Positions 26,234 to 35,255 are shown, counted from the first letter of the stretch. The stretch: DNA of 64,000 nt from Janthinobacterium sp. 344 (GCF_900112025.1 NZ_FOKL01000002.1:520339-584338), one strand, 5' to 3'. The notes: generated by a model from the letters alone, not told the origin. Made by a program: numbers and translations.

Positions 26234-27733
26234 TCACGCCGGGGCAAGTTGTTCGCAGAGCACTGCCGCGAATTGCAGCAGCCGCTTGACATCCTGCGGC
26301 GCGGCCGCTAGGCCGGCGACATAGCGATCCGGGCGCAGCAATACCGCCCCGGCGCCCAGCCGCCGCAGCCAGTCGCGCGCGCCCGGCGTATCGGCCCGTA
26401 TCAGCTGCACGCGCGGGTCCGCGCCGGCGATGTCCCACGTGGAGTCGACGAGCAGCGCAAACGCATAGCCGGCCTTGTCATCGAACAGCATGCCTTCGGC
26501 CAGTACCGGCTGTTCGCCGATGAGGCCTGCCGGGCCGCCGCCCGCGTGCACGCCTGGCCCCAGGCGTGGCTGTGGCGTGGCAAAGACCTGGGGATTGGCC
26601 AGCATCTCGCGGTCGCGGCGGCGGGCGTCTTCCGGGTCCTGGGTCTGGATCACGCCGCCGAGGCGCACGGCCGTCTCGATGAATTCCCGCACGTGCGGCG
26701 AACGCTCGGACTCGTACGTGTCGAGCAGTTCCTCACCGGCGTCACCGGCAATGACATCGGCCAGTTTCCAGGCCAGGTTGGACGCATCGCGTATGCCGGC
26801 GGCCATGCCCTGCCCCATGAACGGCGGCGTCTGGTGCGCGGCGTCGCCGGCGATCAGCAAGCGGCCCGAACGCCAGCCTTTGGCCACCACCGAGTGGAAG
26901 GTGTAGACCGCCGGCCGTTCGAGGACGGCGTCGTCCGGGGTAATCCAGCGCGACAGCAGCTGCCAGATCGACTCGGGCCGGCTCATGACGGCGGCGTCTT
27001 CTCCGGCCAGCAGCATGAACTCCCAGCGCCGCCGGTCGCCAGGTCCGCGCACGTAGGTTGCCGGGCGGGCCGGGTCGCAATACTGGACGGCGTGGTCGCC
27101 CAGGTCCGGGCGGTCGCGGCGCAAGATGACATCGACCACCAGCCAGCGCTCGTGCGAGCGCAGATCTTCCAGTTCGGTGCCGATGAAGCGCCGCACGGTC
27201 GACCGCGCGCCATCGCAGCCCACCACATAGCGGGCACTGGCACGCAGCAGGCGTCCGCTCGCGGTGTCTTCGAGACGCAGCGCGACATCATTGGCGCCCT
27301 CTTCGACGCTGAACACTTCGTGGCGCAAGCGCAGGTCGACGCCCGCCTGTTCGGCCAGGCGCGCGCGCAGCGCCCGCTCCAGCGTCGGCTGATGAAAGCG
27401 GTAACTGGGATGCCAGGCTTGCGGCCCCCGTTCGGTGGAGCGCTGCCAGTCGAGCAACAAGCTGCCATCGGCACCCAGGAACTTCATGCCAGGCGCAACG
27501 AACAGCCCCGGCATCAGCTGGTCGGCGATGCCGATGGTCTGGAATACGCGCATGCACTCGCCGTCGAACTGGATCGCGCGCGGCAGCTGGTAGATATCGG
27601 GCTCGCGGTCGAGCGCAAGCACGCGCAGGCCGCGCAAGGCGAGCAGATTGGCCAGCGTCGCGCCGACGGGGCCGATTCCAATCACTGCCACGTCATAGCG
27701 GTCGTTCAAAGGAAGGGAAGGCGTTATATTCAT
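26234..27733 (-). CDS. FAD-dependent aromatic monooxygenase (ring hydroxylase 3)
   Basis: 499 residues, class A flavoprotein hydroxylase: VIGIGPVGATLANLL at residues 17-31, DG motif VVGCDGARSTVRRFIG near 165 and GDAAHQTPPFMGQGMAAGIRD near 300. The third member of this family within 11 kb, and closer in motif wording to hydroxylase 2 than to hydroxylase 1. Its neighbours are the VOC gene (55 bp downstream) and the FAH-family gene (105 bp upstream). Confidence 0.9.
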   Translation of the reverse strand: MNITPSLPLNDRYDVAVIGIGPVGATLANLLALRGLRVLALDREPDIYQLPRAIQFDGECMRVFQTIGIADQLMPGLFVAPGMKFLGADGSLLLDWQRSTERGPQAWHPSYRFHQPTLERALRARLAEQAGVDLRLRHEVFSVEEGANDVALRLEDTASGRLLRASARYVVGCDGARSTVRRFIGTELEDLRSHERWLVVDVILRRDRPDLGDHAVQYCDPARPATYVRGPGDRRRWEFMLLAGEDAAVMSRPESIWQLLSRWITPDDAVLERPAVYTFHSVVAKGWRSGRLLIAGDAAHQTPPFMGQGMAAGIRDASNLAWKLADVIAGDAGEELLDTYESERSPHVREFIETAVRLGGVIQTQDPEDARRRDREMLANPQVFATPQPRLGPGVHAGGGPAGLIGEQPVLAEGMLFDDKAGYAFALLVDSTWDIAGADPRVQLIRADTPGARDWLRRLGAGAVLLRPDRYVAGLAAAPQDVKRLLQFAAVLCEQLAPA

Positions 27734-27838
27734 GGCACTTTGATCCAGCGCCGCGCTGGGAGGCGGCTTTAATTATTCGAAAGGAAGCGTGGCGGATAGC
27801 CGGCCATGCGCATGCATGGGCAGGCTATCCGCAGGCTG

Positions 27839-28693
27839 TTAATACTCGTCAACGATCGGATTGCGCAGGATGCCGAGGCGATCGACTTCCACTTCGACAA
27901 TGTCGCCAGGCTTCATCCACAGCGGCGGGGTGCGCTTGGCGCCGATGCCGCCTGGCGTGCCGGTCACGATCACATCACCGGCTTGCAGTGGCGCAATCGA
28001 GGAAGCGTAGGCAATCTGGCGCGGAATGCTGTGGATCAGCATCTCGGTGGTGGCGCGCTGCACCTCGACACCATTCAACCGCGTTACCAGCGTCATGACG
28101 GCGCCAGCGGGAATCTCGTCGGCCGTGACCATCCAGGGACCGAACGCGCCGGTGCGCCAGAAGTTCTTGCCCGGGCACCACTGCTGCGTGTGCATCTGCC
28201 ATGCGCGGATGGAGGCGTCGTTATAGCAGGCGTAGCCAGCGATGTGGTCCCAGGCGTCCGCCTCGGCAATGCGGCGGCCAGGCTTGCCGATGACAATGGC
28301 GATCTCGCCCTCGAAGTCGAGCGTCGGTGATTCCGGCGGGCGCGGGATCGCCACGCCGTGGCCGACTTGCGAATCGGCCACGCGCAGGAAGAACACCGGC
28401 TGCTCCGATATTTCGCGGCCCGTCTCGAGCACGTGATCAGCATAGTTCAGGCCGACACACCAGATCTTGCTCGGGTTGGGGATGACCGGCAGCAGCGTGG
28501 CATCGGCCAGCGCGAAGTCGGCAGCGCGGCCGAGCAAGGGGCGCACTTCCTCGACGGCATCCGCCGCAAGCAGGCTCTGCAGATCGCGGTAGCGATTGCC
28601 CAGGGCGGCAACCAGGTCGATGACGCCTTCGCCATCGGCCGTGACGACACCAAATCCGCTTTTACCTTGACGTTCAAAACTTACGAGTTTCAT
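27839..28693 (-). CDS. Fumarylacetoacetate hydrolase (FAH) family protein
   Basis: 284 residues. The order WCVGLNYADH, PTLDFEGEIAIVIGKPGRRI, YACYNDASIRAWQ and VIVTGTPGGIG is diagnostic for FAH-family acylpyruvate hydrolases/2-oxo-hepta-diene-dioate isomerases, Mg-dependent enzymes late in aromatic breakdown. The ATG at 28693 begins MKLVSFERQGKSGFGV, the usual family start; in-frame text upstream lies in the promoter. It is the first gene of the long minus-strand operon and diverges from the second IclR gene. Confidence 0.92.
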   Translation of the reverse strand: MKLVSFERQGKSGFGVVTADGEGVIDLVAALGNRYRDLQSLLAADAVEEVRPLLGRAADFALADATLLPVIPNPSKIWCVGLNYADHVLETGREISEQPVFFLRVADSQVGHGVAIPRPPESPTLDFEGEIAIVIGKPGRRIAEADAWDHIAGYACYNDASIRAWQMHTQQWCPGKNFWRTGAFGPWMVTADEIPAGAVMTLVTRLNGVEVQRATTEMLIHSIPRQIAYASSIAPLQAGDVIVTGTPGGIGAKRTPPLWMKPGDIVEVEVDRLGILRNPIVDEY

Positions 28694-28711
28694 CTTATCT
28701 CCATAATTAAA

Positions 28712-28730
28712 AATCTCAAAATGTGAGATT
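28712..28730. promoter_or_regulatory. Inverted repeat in the divergent FAH/IclR promoter region
   Basis: AATCTCA-AAATG-TGAGATT has perfect 7-bp arms and lies 19-37 bp upstream of the FAH gene start, between it and the divergent IclR gene. It is a natural candidate for the IclR operator controlling the whole catabolic operon. Confidence 0.6.
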
Positions 28731-28873
28731 ATTCTATGATCGAAATATTTTTCCGTCAAGAGATGGATGTAAATTCGTCGCAAATGGTAAGATTCACTGA
28801 CATGCAAGTTGCCACACTCCTACGTTCACCACGGTCCTGTTTCGCACCGGACTGAACCCGCACAAGATTTCCC

Positions 28874-29635
28874 ATGACCAGTTCAACCAAAGTTTTTGCC
28901 ATCCTTAACCTGTTCGATGAAGCGCACCCGGTCTGGCACGCCGACGAGATCAACGAGAAATTGAGCTATACGCGGGCCACGGGCTACCGCTATGTCAAGG
29001 ATCTGGTCGCGGCCGGCTTTTTGCGCAAGGCAGCGGCTGGCCGCTACTCGCTGGGGCCGCGCATCATTGAACTTGACTTCCTGCTGCGCCGCAGCGATCC
29101 GGTGCTGCTCGCTGCCGTGCCCGTCGTCGATGAACTGGCCAAGCGCGCCGGACTCGATGGCGTCCTGTCGACGATTCTGGCGACACGGCTCGTCGATACG
29201 TACCGGGCCAGCGCCGATCCCACCCTGCAGTTCAGCTATGGCCGAGGGCGTCCGCGTCCCCTGTTCAAGGGCGCCGCACCGAAGGTCATCCTGGCCTTCA
29301 CGCCACGCGCGCAATTGGTGAAAATCTATGAATCATGCGCGGCTGAGGCAGCGGCCGCCGGCCTCGGCGCGACCTGGCCCGAATTTCGCTCACGGCTCAC
29401 GGAGATACGCAACGAGCGTTTTTATTTCTCCCGAGGCGAACTCGACGAATGGCTCTCGGGCGCCGCCATGCCACTGTTCGACGCCGATGGCGATGTGGCC
29501 GCAGCCCTGACGCTGGTGGGGTTGCGCGACGCGATGGAGAAGTTGGGTGTCGACCACCTCAAATCCCTGCTCGAGGACGCTTGCAAGGAAATCCAGGCCG
29601 TCATCGCGCAAGGCGTGCCACCGGCCCAATCCTGA
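28874..29635 (+). CDS. IclR family transcriptional regulator (cluster regulator 2)
   Basis: 253 residues. N-terminal winged helix (TSSTKVFAILNLFDEAHPVWHADEI..., residues 1-65) and an IclR effector domain. The gene is divergent from the FAH gene with 180 bp between starts, the usual arrangement for a pathway-specific regulator. It is unlike regulator 1 in sequence, so the cluster has two independent IclR inputs. Confidence 0.9.
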   Translation: MTSSTKVFAILNLFDEAHPVWHADEINEKLSYTRATGYRYVKDLVAAGFLRKAAAGRYSLGPRIIELDFLLRRSDPVLLAAVPVVDELAKRAGLDGVLSTILATRLVDTYRASADPTLQFSYGRGRPRPLFKGAAPKVILAFTPRAQLVKIYESCAAEAAAAGLGATWPEFRSRLTEIRNERFYFSRGELDEWLSGAAMPLFDADGDVAAALTLVGLRDAMEKLGVDHLKSLLEDACKEIQAVIAQGVPPAQS

Positions 29636-30005
29636 TCACACGACAACGGATCGACACGGCGACGGGGCAAGCTCTGCGGCATCCGCAGTCACCGCAGCGC
29701 TGCCGCTGACATTTTTTGCGGCAAGGTGGAGGAAGACGGCGCAGGAATGGCAGATCCGGCCAGGCTGTGCACCCGGACTGCTGCGCTCGACGCAGGGGCG
29801 CCGTAGTAGCCCGTTCAGTCGGAAAGAGAACCAAGATCGCGCACCCGCGGTGCACGAGGCTGCCGCGCCGTGGTAGCAGTTGGGTGATACGGAAAGGGCG
29901 ACTTCCTCAGGCACGGCCCTTTCGGATCTTCGGATGCCCGGGCACGGCCGGCAGGGGGCGTGATTCTCTCTGGGAAGAAACGGGAAATGGGGGCCGAAGG
30001 GTGGG
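29636..30005. other. Gap between the catabolic cluster and the integrative element
   Basis: 370 bp without a credible gene. A 154-codon open frame on the minus strand has poor composition and no ribosome site. One copy of a stem-loop repeat (see 29836-29903) is the only structure I recognise. Confidence 0.5.
29836..29903. repeat. Stem-loop repeat, copy A
   Basis: From GGCTGCCGCGC onwards, 31 of 40 bases match a second copy at 36246-36312. GCTGCC/GGTAGC can pair (one G-U), and the same stem is perfect in copy B (GCTGCC/GGCAGC). The conservation of pairing despite base change suggests a selected hairpin. Confidence 0.5.
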
Positions 30006-30021
30006 GAGAGGGGGATTCGAA
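30006..30021 (+). repeat. Left attachment-site repeat (attL-like copy of the tRNA-Ser 3' end)
   Basis: GAGAGGGGGATTCGAA is identical to 40761-40776 inside tRNA-Ser(GGA), in the same orientation. The flanking GTGG is also shared, with a 3-bp indel. Confidence 0.65.
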
Positions 30022-30149
30022 TCATAGCTGGTAAAGCGCATGGGTGGCTGATTTCGACGGATGGTAGATTAAAGAATCCCCCCAACGATGCCCTTACCAA
30101 AAAGTTTCCTACCTACACCATGAATTAATGCAACAAAACATATCCATTC

Positions 30150-30204
30150 GAGCTAAGGATTGAAAATCCTTGTGTCGGTGGTTCGATTCCGCTCCGGGCC
30201 GCCA
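30150..30204 (+). pseudogene. Truncated tRNA-Phe(GAA), 3' 55 nt only
   Basis: Begins in the D-stem (GAGC), continues with the anticodon arm AAGGA-TTGAAAA-TCCTT (anticodon GAA), T arm GGTGG-TTCGATT-CCGCT, acceptor strand CCGGGCC, discriminator G and encoded CCA. The 5' acceptor strand and D-arm are missing, so it cannot be a working tRNA. It is followed by a terminator and is typical of a recombination scar of an element that uses tRNA-Phe. Confidence 0.8.
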
Positions 30205-30222
30205 AGAACATTCCTAGACAAT

Positions 30223-30249
30223 CGCCAACCCATGCAGGTTGGCGTTTTT
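30223..30249 (+). terminator. Terminator after the tRNA-Phe fragment
   Basis: CGCCAACC-CATGCA-GGTTGGCG with five T residues. It has the form and distance of a native tRNA terminator, so fragment and terminator moved together. Confidence 0.85.
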
Positions 30250-30539
30250 GTTTGTCGAACACAAAGTCCTGGTGTCCGGTTGATTTCCGGCCAGTCTCCA
30301 GACTCAATTTACCCAATCGTCCAACGCCCCTCCATACCCCTGTTACCGTTGCCGAGCAATTTCGTCCGACAGAATTGTCCAAGCGTCCACGTGCCGATTC
30401 CCGTAGTCAAAAAGTAACGTCAATTCTTACCTACTTGAAATTTACGACATAGATAGTTAGTGTTGATTTTTCAACTTCCTCGTGGCAACATGAAGTCAAC
30501 ACGCTACGATCGTCGAACGTCAATTTGCTAGGAGAAGTC

Positions 30540-31865
30540 ATGTCAGCGCTGGTCCCGAAACCCCCTGCACCAATTTTGCCAGCACTTCCAGCGACAATCC
30601 TCCCCTCCCTCTCATCGTTGACGGCTGCCCTTGGGATTCCTCGAACTGTACTAGCAAGTGATGAAGAAATTCAATATGCGTGGAACGATCTGCCGCGTGA
30701 ACTACGAGAGATTCCCCCTGCTTTACGAGGGGAACTAGTTGCCCGAATGTGTGTGGCAGTAAGTACTGGTTTATTTGACGGAGCAATGAACTATATCTGG
30801 AATGCAGCCATCTTGCAGTTACGAACAAAAGTTCGCAACTTTGGGTTGCCTATAGTTGCACAAATTCAACAAATGGATTTCGAGGAAAAGCATTTGCTGG
30901 AACTGCAGGACAGCCGCCTGTTAGATCTTTGCCTCAAGTTAAATTTGGTCGATGAGGACGGATTTTTCTTTCTTGATCAATGTCGAGACGTGCGCAACAA
31001 CTTTTCTGCTGCGCATCCGACCATTGGTACTATAAATGATCGCGAATTCACTACCTTTTTGAATAGATGCGTTCGCTACGCCCTCGCTGATGCTGCGTCG
31101 CCAAAAGGTGTTGATATTGGCGCCTTTATTTCCGCCGTAAAGGGAGCGAGATTTAATGAGAATCAAAAAATAATTTGGGTACAACGTCTTTCTGAGACGC
31201 ATGATGCGCAGCGTCAGATGCTAACCGGAATGGCATATGGAATCTACTGCGACTCCAACACATCCGAACCGTCCAGACTGAACGCACTAGATATCTGCAA
31301 TGCTCTCAAAGATCGTTTTACCGCCTCGCTTCGCTCTGATCTCATTAACAAGCACAGCGAATATGCTGCAAAAGGCGATGAACCGCGTCATACAGCATCA
31401 TTACAGTTTTTCGAAAAACTGGGACTGTTGACATTACTGAATGAATCCGAGCAGCATGTCGTATTTTATCGAGCAGTTGAGCGCCTATGGAATGTCCATA
31501 ATGCAACGAACAACTTTTACAATGAGCCACCTTTTGCAGAACGATTATTAGAGTTATCGCGTCAAGGCGCTATACCAGAAACAGTGCAAGAGCAATTTGT
31601 TCAAGTTGTTGTCTGCTGCAACATCGGCAATCAGTACGGTGTCTGTTGGGCTGCTTCGCCAAATTATGAGCAAATAATCAGGGCGTTTTCCCCAAGGGAA
31701 ATTGCGACAATGATACGGCTCGCCTCGCTACCAAATACTACCCTTGGTCAACGAGTAATGTCCTTTGCAAAATGCAGAGAGCGATTTAAAGCAACATTGG
31801 CCCTTATTGATCCTGCAAGTGTTCCTAGCGGTTTTAAAGCAGCATATGACCAATTTCTCAGATAG
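30540..31865 (+). CDS. HEPN-motif protein of unknown function
   Basis: 441 residues, not assigned to a named family. At residues 152-159 the text RNNFSAAH fits the HEPN ribonuclease signature (R-N followed by four to six residues and H), preceded by helix-rich sequence as in HEPN domains. The rest is helical with conserved-looking Cys/Trp patches. AGGAGA 5 bp before ATG 30540 sets the start; a TTG 15 bp upstream lies in that site. Lower GC than the chromosome and a location inside the element suggest a cargo gene, possibly antiphage or toxin-like (inference). Confidence 0.7.
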   Translation: MSALVPKPPAPILPALPATILPSLSSLTAALGIPRTVLASDEEIQYAWNDLPRELREIPPALRGELVARMCVAVSTGLFDGAMNYIWNAAILQLRTKVRNFGLPIVAQIQQMDFEEKHLLELQDSRLLDLCLKLNLVDEDGFFFLDQCRDVRNNFSAAHPTIGTINDREFTTFLNRCVRYALADAASPKGVDIGAFISAVKGARFNENQKIIWVQRLSETHDAQRQMLTGMAYGIYCDSNTSEPSRLNALDICNALKDRFTASLRSDLINKHSEYAAKGDEPRHTASLQFFEKLGLLTLLNESEQHVVFYRAVERLWNVHNATNNFYNEPPFAERLLELSRQGAIPETVQEQFVQVVVCCNIGNQYGVCWAASPNYEQIIRAFSPREIATMIRLASLPNTTLGQRVMSFAKCRERFKATLALIDPASVPSGFKAAYDQFLR

Positions 31866-32120
31866 CGCTTCGAGACTACATACAACCCGTATGTTAGCTA
31901 GCTTTATGCTTCGACGAAAGTCGTATACCTTCATGGGCTCGTTAAGGAAAGACTGATGAAGCAGCAACCGGGTAACCGAAAAGGAAACAAAGACCAAACT
32001 AACCCCAACATAACCCCGAAAATTTAATCAAAGAGTGGGTCAGAACTCGATGCAAATTCCGGGGCAGAATACAGTGCAATCTAACAACGACATTGGGCAA
32101 GCCTTTGGCGGCCATTACCG
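31866..32120. other. Convergent gap between HEPN gene and PIN operon
   Basis: 255 bp, AT-richer than the chromosome. No gene, no strong hairpin; repeated CCCC/AACCCC words only. Confidence 0.4.
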
Positions 32121-32741
32121 TCACTTCAACGACTTGCGCCGAACATGCCGTCTTAAGCTTGGACAGGCATCCACTTTCTCACTGCCGATAAGGCTGGACA
32201 CCCAATCGAACTGACAATCTCGAACCTGCATTCTCGCAAAGCGCAGTGCATCGAACGTCGCATCGGCAAGTTTTCCCGCTCCGAGCGCAGCTTGTACACG
32301 CTCATGCGCCAAGATGTCGATTGTAGTTACAAGTTTCAGCGCAGGAAATCGTTCAGCAGCAATCCGAGTAGCCTTTTTCTCATCAATTGCAGCAATGAAT
32401 CCAAATCCATCCGCTAGTGCAAGCGTCGCGGCCTCGCCGTCGCCGAGCGAGTTCGATGCATCACCCGACACCAGCCCGAAGAACGTCGCAAGAGCTGGCC
32501 CGTCGATAGTTTCCAATCGCAATATCTGATCGTTTATTGCCTTTGTCAACAAGCCAAATTCCGGACGACCTGCCGCCGCACCTTGCTCTATCTCCCGAAC
32601 AACACTATCGGTGACGAGCAACGGCACATTTAATGATTTGAGGATGGCATCGGATTGCCCAGTCACAAGTAGGTTGATCACGACGCTGGCATCAAGCACA
32701 AGCACTGAGCCTTGGTCAGTGAGATAATTTGAAAAGATCAT
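32121..32741 (-). CDS. PIN-domain nuclease-like protein
   Basis: 206 residues. The acidic PIN positions are all visible: D17 (VLVLDASVVINLL), E50 (SVVREIEQG), D101/E103 (LGDGEAATLALA) and D120 (AAIDEKKA), so a metal-dependent RNase fold is likely. It is the last gene of a four-gene operon and overlaps the XRE-ImmA gene by 26 bp. The ATG at 32741 is preferred to 32750 because GAGGAGG lies 9 bp before it. XRE-ImmA/PIN pairs are a known toxin-antitoxin-like arrangement; here they carry two extra genes. Confidence 0.82.
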   Translation of the reverse strand: MIFSNYLTDQGSVLVLDASVVINLLVTGQSDAILKSLNVPLLVTDSVVREIEQGAAAGRPEFGLLTKAINDQILRLETIDGPALATFFGLVSGDASNSLGDGEAATLALADGFGFIAAIDEKKATRIAAERFPALKLVTTIDILAHERVQAALGAGKLADATFDALRFARMQVRDCQFDWVSSLIGSEKVDACPSLRRHVRRKSLK

Positions 32742-33885
32742 CAACCTCATCCTCCTCAGCCTCGTCTAGCAACTCGCGCACTTTTTCTCGACCTATCTTC
32801 AACATTTCCGACATCTGACCTTCGCTTATAAAATCCTTCTTCCACGCCTCAATCGCCAGTAAAAAGAGACGCGACGACTGCGCTACGTCAGGATCGGGCA
32901 TTTCATCTGCGGAGGTTCCTAAAACCTGTTGGACTTGTTCGTCAGTGATTCCGCCGTTGTCCATGAACCAATCCCAAGTGCCTTTCTTCGTGAGTCCGAG
33001 GTCTTCCAAGCGCAGCACCATGGCCTGACGAGAGACTCCAAAAAAACTTGATAGCAAGATGATGTGACGACGAGTGAGATGAGTTCCACCAGTCGTTATT
33101 TCTTTAAATTTCTCCATTACTGCGCGAGTAGGAGTTAAGAATGCGCTTCCAAAAGCATTTGCATAGCGCTCCTCTCGTGAATTCTCATACTTCCCGTCCT
33201 GATAGATTTCTGGTTGCCTACGAGTAGCGATAAAATGGCCAAGTTCGTGCCCACCAGTTTGAGTTCGCCGGTCCTTCCGGTGGCTCGCATTAATAAGAAT
33301 GCAGGCGCCAACATTGTCATCATAGGCAAATAGTCCAGCAACTTTTGAATCAAGTTTTCGACTGTAAACCCGGACTCCTAGTTGAAGTTCAAGGATAGAA
33401 AATATGCTCTGGATCGGCCCTTCACCCAACCCTAACCAGTTGCGCAAATTCTGCGCGTCGTGCTCCGCCTGCTTGCGAACATCTCCTGGTAACAGGTTCA
33501 TTTCTGCTGGATAATTGTACGTTTTTTTGACGCCTAGAATATTCTCAAGCTCAACTTCGGCGCGGACGAGATCGTTCAGCAGCCGCGCAGCTTGCTCAAT
33601 GCCACTGTCACCAGTTTCCGGCAATGAGCGGAATCGTGGTACAAGATCGACGAAGACCGACTCTCGGCGCAGCAACGAGTTGATTGACACGCCATAAAGG
33701 CGGCTAAGCGCCTGGATTTCTTCGAGCCTCGCGGCGCGTTGTCCCTTCTCGATAGAAACAAGAGTAGTCCTTGCGATAAGGGCAGCCTTCGCTGCAATAT
33801 CTTGGGTAACATTCGCAGTTTCTCGCGCAACCTTTAGTCGCTCACCCAGCTGCACTGGGCTCAATTCAAAATCTGATTTGCTCAT
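32716..33885 (-). CDS. XRE regulator with ImmA/IrrE (COG2856) metallopeptidase domain
   Basis: 389 residues. An XRE helix-turn-helix lies at residues about 10-70 (LGERLKVARETANVTQDIAAKA) and a zinc peptidase domain follows with HELGH at 213-217 and the third acidic ligand in the helix NAFGSAFLTP. Such proteins repress their operon and release repression by proteolysis (ImmA, IrrE, DdrO-type logic). A 31-bp palindrome over the operon promoter is the likely site of this protein. Its ATG overlaps the QueC-like stop by 4 bp. Confidence 0.9.
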   Translation of the reverse strand: MSKSDFELSPVQLGERLKVARETANVTQDIAAKAALIARTTLVSIEKGQRAARLEEIQALSRLYGVSINSLLRRESVFVDLVPRFRSLPETGDSGIEQAARLLNDLVRAEVELENILGVKKTYNYPAEMNLLPGDVRKQAEHDAQNLRNWLGLGEGPIQSIFSILELQLGVRVYSRKLDSKVAGLFAYDDNVGACILINASHRKDRRTQTGGHELGHFIATRRQPEIYQDGKYENSREERYANAFGSAFLTPTRAVMEKFKEITTGGTHLTRRHIILLSSFFGVSRQAMVLRLEDLGLTKKGTWDWFMDNGGITDEQVQQVLGTSADEMPDPDVAQSSRLFLLAIEAWKKDFISEGQMSEMLKIGREKVRELLDEAEEDEVDDLFKLSH

Positions 33886-35255
33886 GATCTATTACCTATC
33901 CATTTCCGAACAAACGACTCTCGGCCAAGAGCGTCTTTAAATGCATACCATTCCAACGTATGCTGCTCCAGCATTCGGTCTAGACGCTGCGCAATAACTT
34001 GGGAATCCTCTGCCAGTGAGCGCGCTAGTTCGCCCGTGTGCCGGCGCTTGAAGAGTTCATACTCCATCGATTTTCTAATTAGGGCCAGATGTTCAAAATG
34101 AAGTACCCCAGCAATGGCATATTCACGTAAGGAGGTGGTTAAGCGCTTGAAATCTTTCGATGCGCCTTCCTCCCAAGTGGGAGCCTGCAGCGACTCCCAT
34201 ACATAAGTTTCTGGTGGTTCTTGTAACCCAGCTGCGTGAACGCTAAGCCGCCGAAGGACGCACGCCGCGCAAATACCGCATTGCCTTTGCGCCCCGGAAA
34301 CACCCACCTGCCTAGACTGCTGCCAGCACGATCTAGTCTTGATCCATTTCGCGCCGTCAGAACAATTGTTTGCAAACTCACGCAACGTCTCGGCTTTCGT
34401 CGTCCAAAGGCGAGGGAATTTGTACCGAATTTGATGCGCGAGGAGCACCTTTATAAACCGTTCCATTAGCACGGTAAAAACAGGGTGACTTCGATAGTCC
34501 TCATATCCTTGTCCAACGGGAAGAAATGCAGGTCCTATCGCGCCTTGCCCACTTTCCGGGACAATTATTTCGTGGGCGTCAATAAGATACGCCGCCATTG
34601 CAGACACAACGCTGAACTTGAACCCACGGCTCCGAGCGCTACTCTCCGCATTTCTTCCCCCATTGATACTCACAGAGTAGGGAATTGCTGCAAATGGCGC
34701 TTGCCTACGCTCCTTCAGCGGTACATCTTGCTGCTTATTACCAACTCTCACGCGTATTAGGCGCTGACCAAGCCGCTTACGCTCAAGCCCATCGACAGCA
34801 CGCGAATCCATCCCATCGCTAAATGCAATAACAGCCTCTGCATTGGAAGGAAACTCCATACGGAACTGTGCTGGTGGCTGCGCACTTACTTTGCGAGCCC
34901 GAAATTCGAAATGCCAGTCGTCTCCAGTTAGGAGATTCAGCGCCTGAACCAGTGCCGCAACAACGGACTTATCGGACCATCGGAAAGGCTCATGAACAGG
35001 GACGTGAACAACGAATCGTCGCCCCCAATTCATCGAACTACGGGACAAGCTACGATCACAGAACTCAACAACGGCAGCAACAACAAGGGCATCAAAGACA
35101 ACTGGTTGCCATTTCAACGACGAGAAGGATTCAAGAGCCGCGATATCGAACTTAATATTCTGCCCCAAGCGGCATGCAACTGCCCCCTTGCGTCGCCGCT
35201 CTTCCGGTTCGACTACATGAACAGTCAGTTCTTTCAGCGGAAGTAAGTTTGTCAT
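33882..35255 (-). CDS. QueC-like PP-loop ATPase protein
   Basis: 457 residues. The PP-loop reads AFSDGMDSRAV (residues 144-154), the pyrophosphatase motif of QueC/tRNA-thiolation enzymes. Four cysteines, C310 and C326-x2-C329-x2-C332 (CGICAACVLRR), match the QueC zinc site. True QueC (about 230 residues) makes preQ0 for queuosine; this enzyme is twice as long with an N-terminal extension and lies in a mobile element without queC/D/E partners. QueC-like proteins occur in the Qat and type IV CBASS defence systems; a similar role is inferred. ATGA overlaps on both sides. Confidence 0.82.
   Translation of the reverse strand: MTNLLPLKELTVHVVEPEERRRKGAVACRLGQNIKFDIAALESFSSLKWQPVVFDALVVAAVVEFCDRSLSRSSMNWGRRFVVHVPVHEPFRWSDKSVVAALVQALNLLTGDDWHFEFRARKVSAQPPAQFRMEFPSNAEAVIAFSDGMDSRAVDGLERKRLGQRLIRVRVGNKQQDVPLKERRQAPFAAIPYSVSINGGRNAESSARSRGFKFSVVSAMAAYLIDAHEIIVPESGQGAIGPAFLPVGQGYEDYRSHPVFTVLMERFIKVLLAHQIRYKFPRLWTTKAETLREFANNCSDGAKWIKTRSCWQQSRQVGVSGAQRQCGICAACVLRRLSVHAAGLQEPPETYVWESLQAPTWEEGASKDFKRLTTSLREYAIAGVLHFEHLALIRKSMEYELFKRRHTGELARSLAEDSQVIAQRLDRMLEQHTLEWYAFKDALGRESFVRKWIGNRS

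Noticed and set aside
29636-30100. 154-codon minus-strand open frame in the gap before the element
   Set aside because: No ribosome site, Pro/Arg/Cys-rich composition, overlaps the stem-loop repeat and att copy.
30525-30539. TTG start for the HEPN-motif protein
   Set aside because: It lies inside the AGGAGA ribosome site that serves the ATG at 30540.
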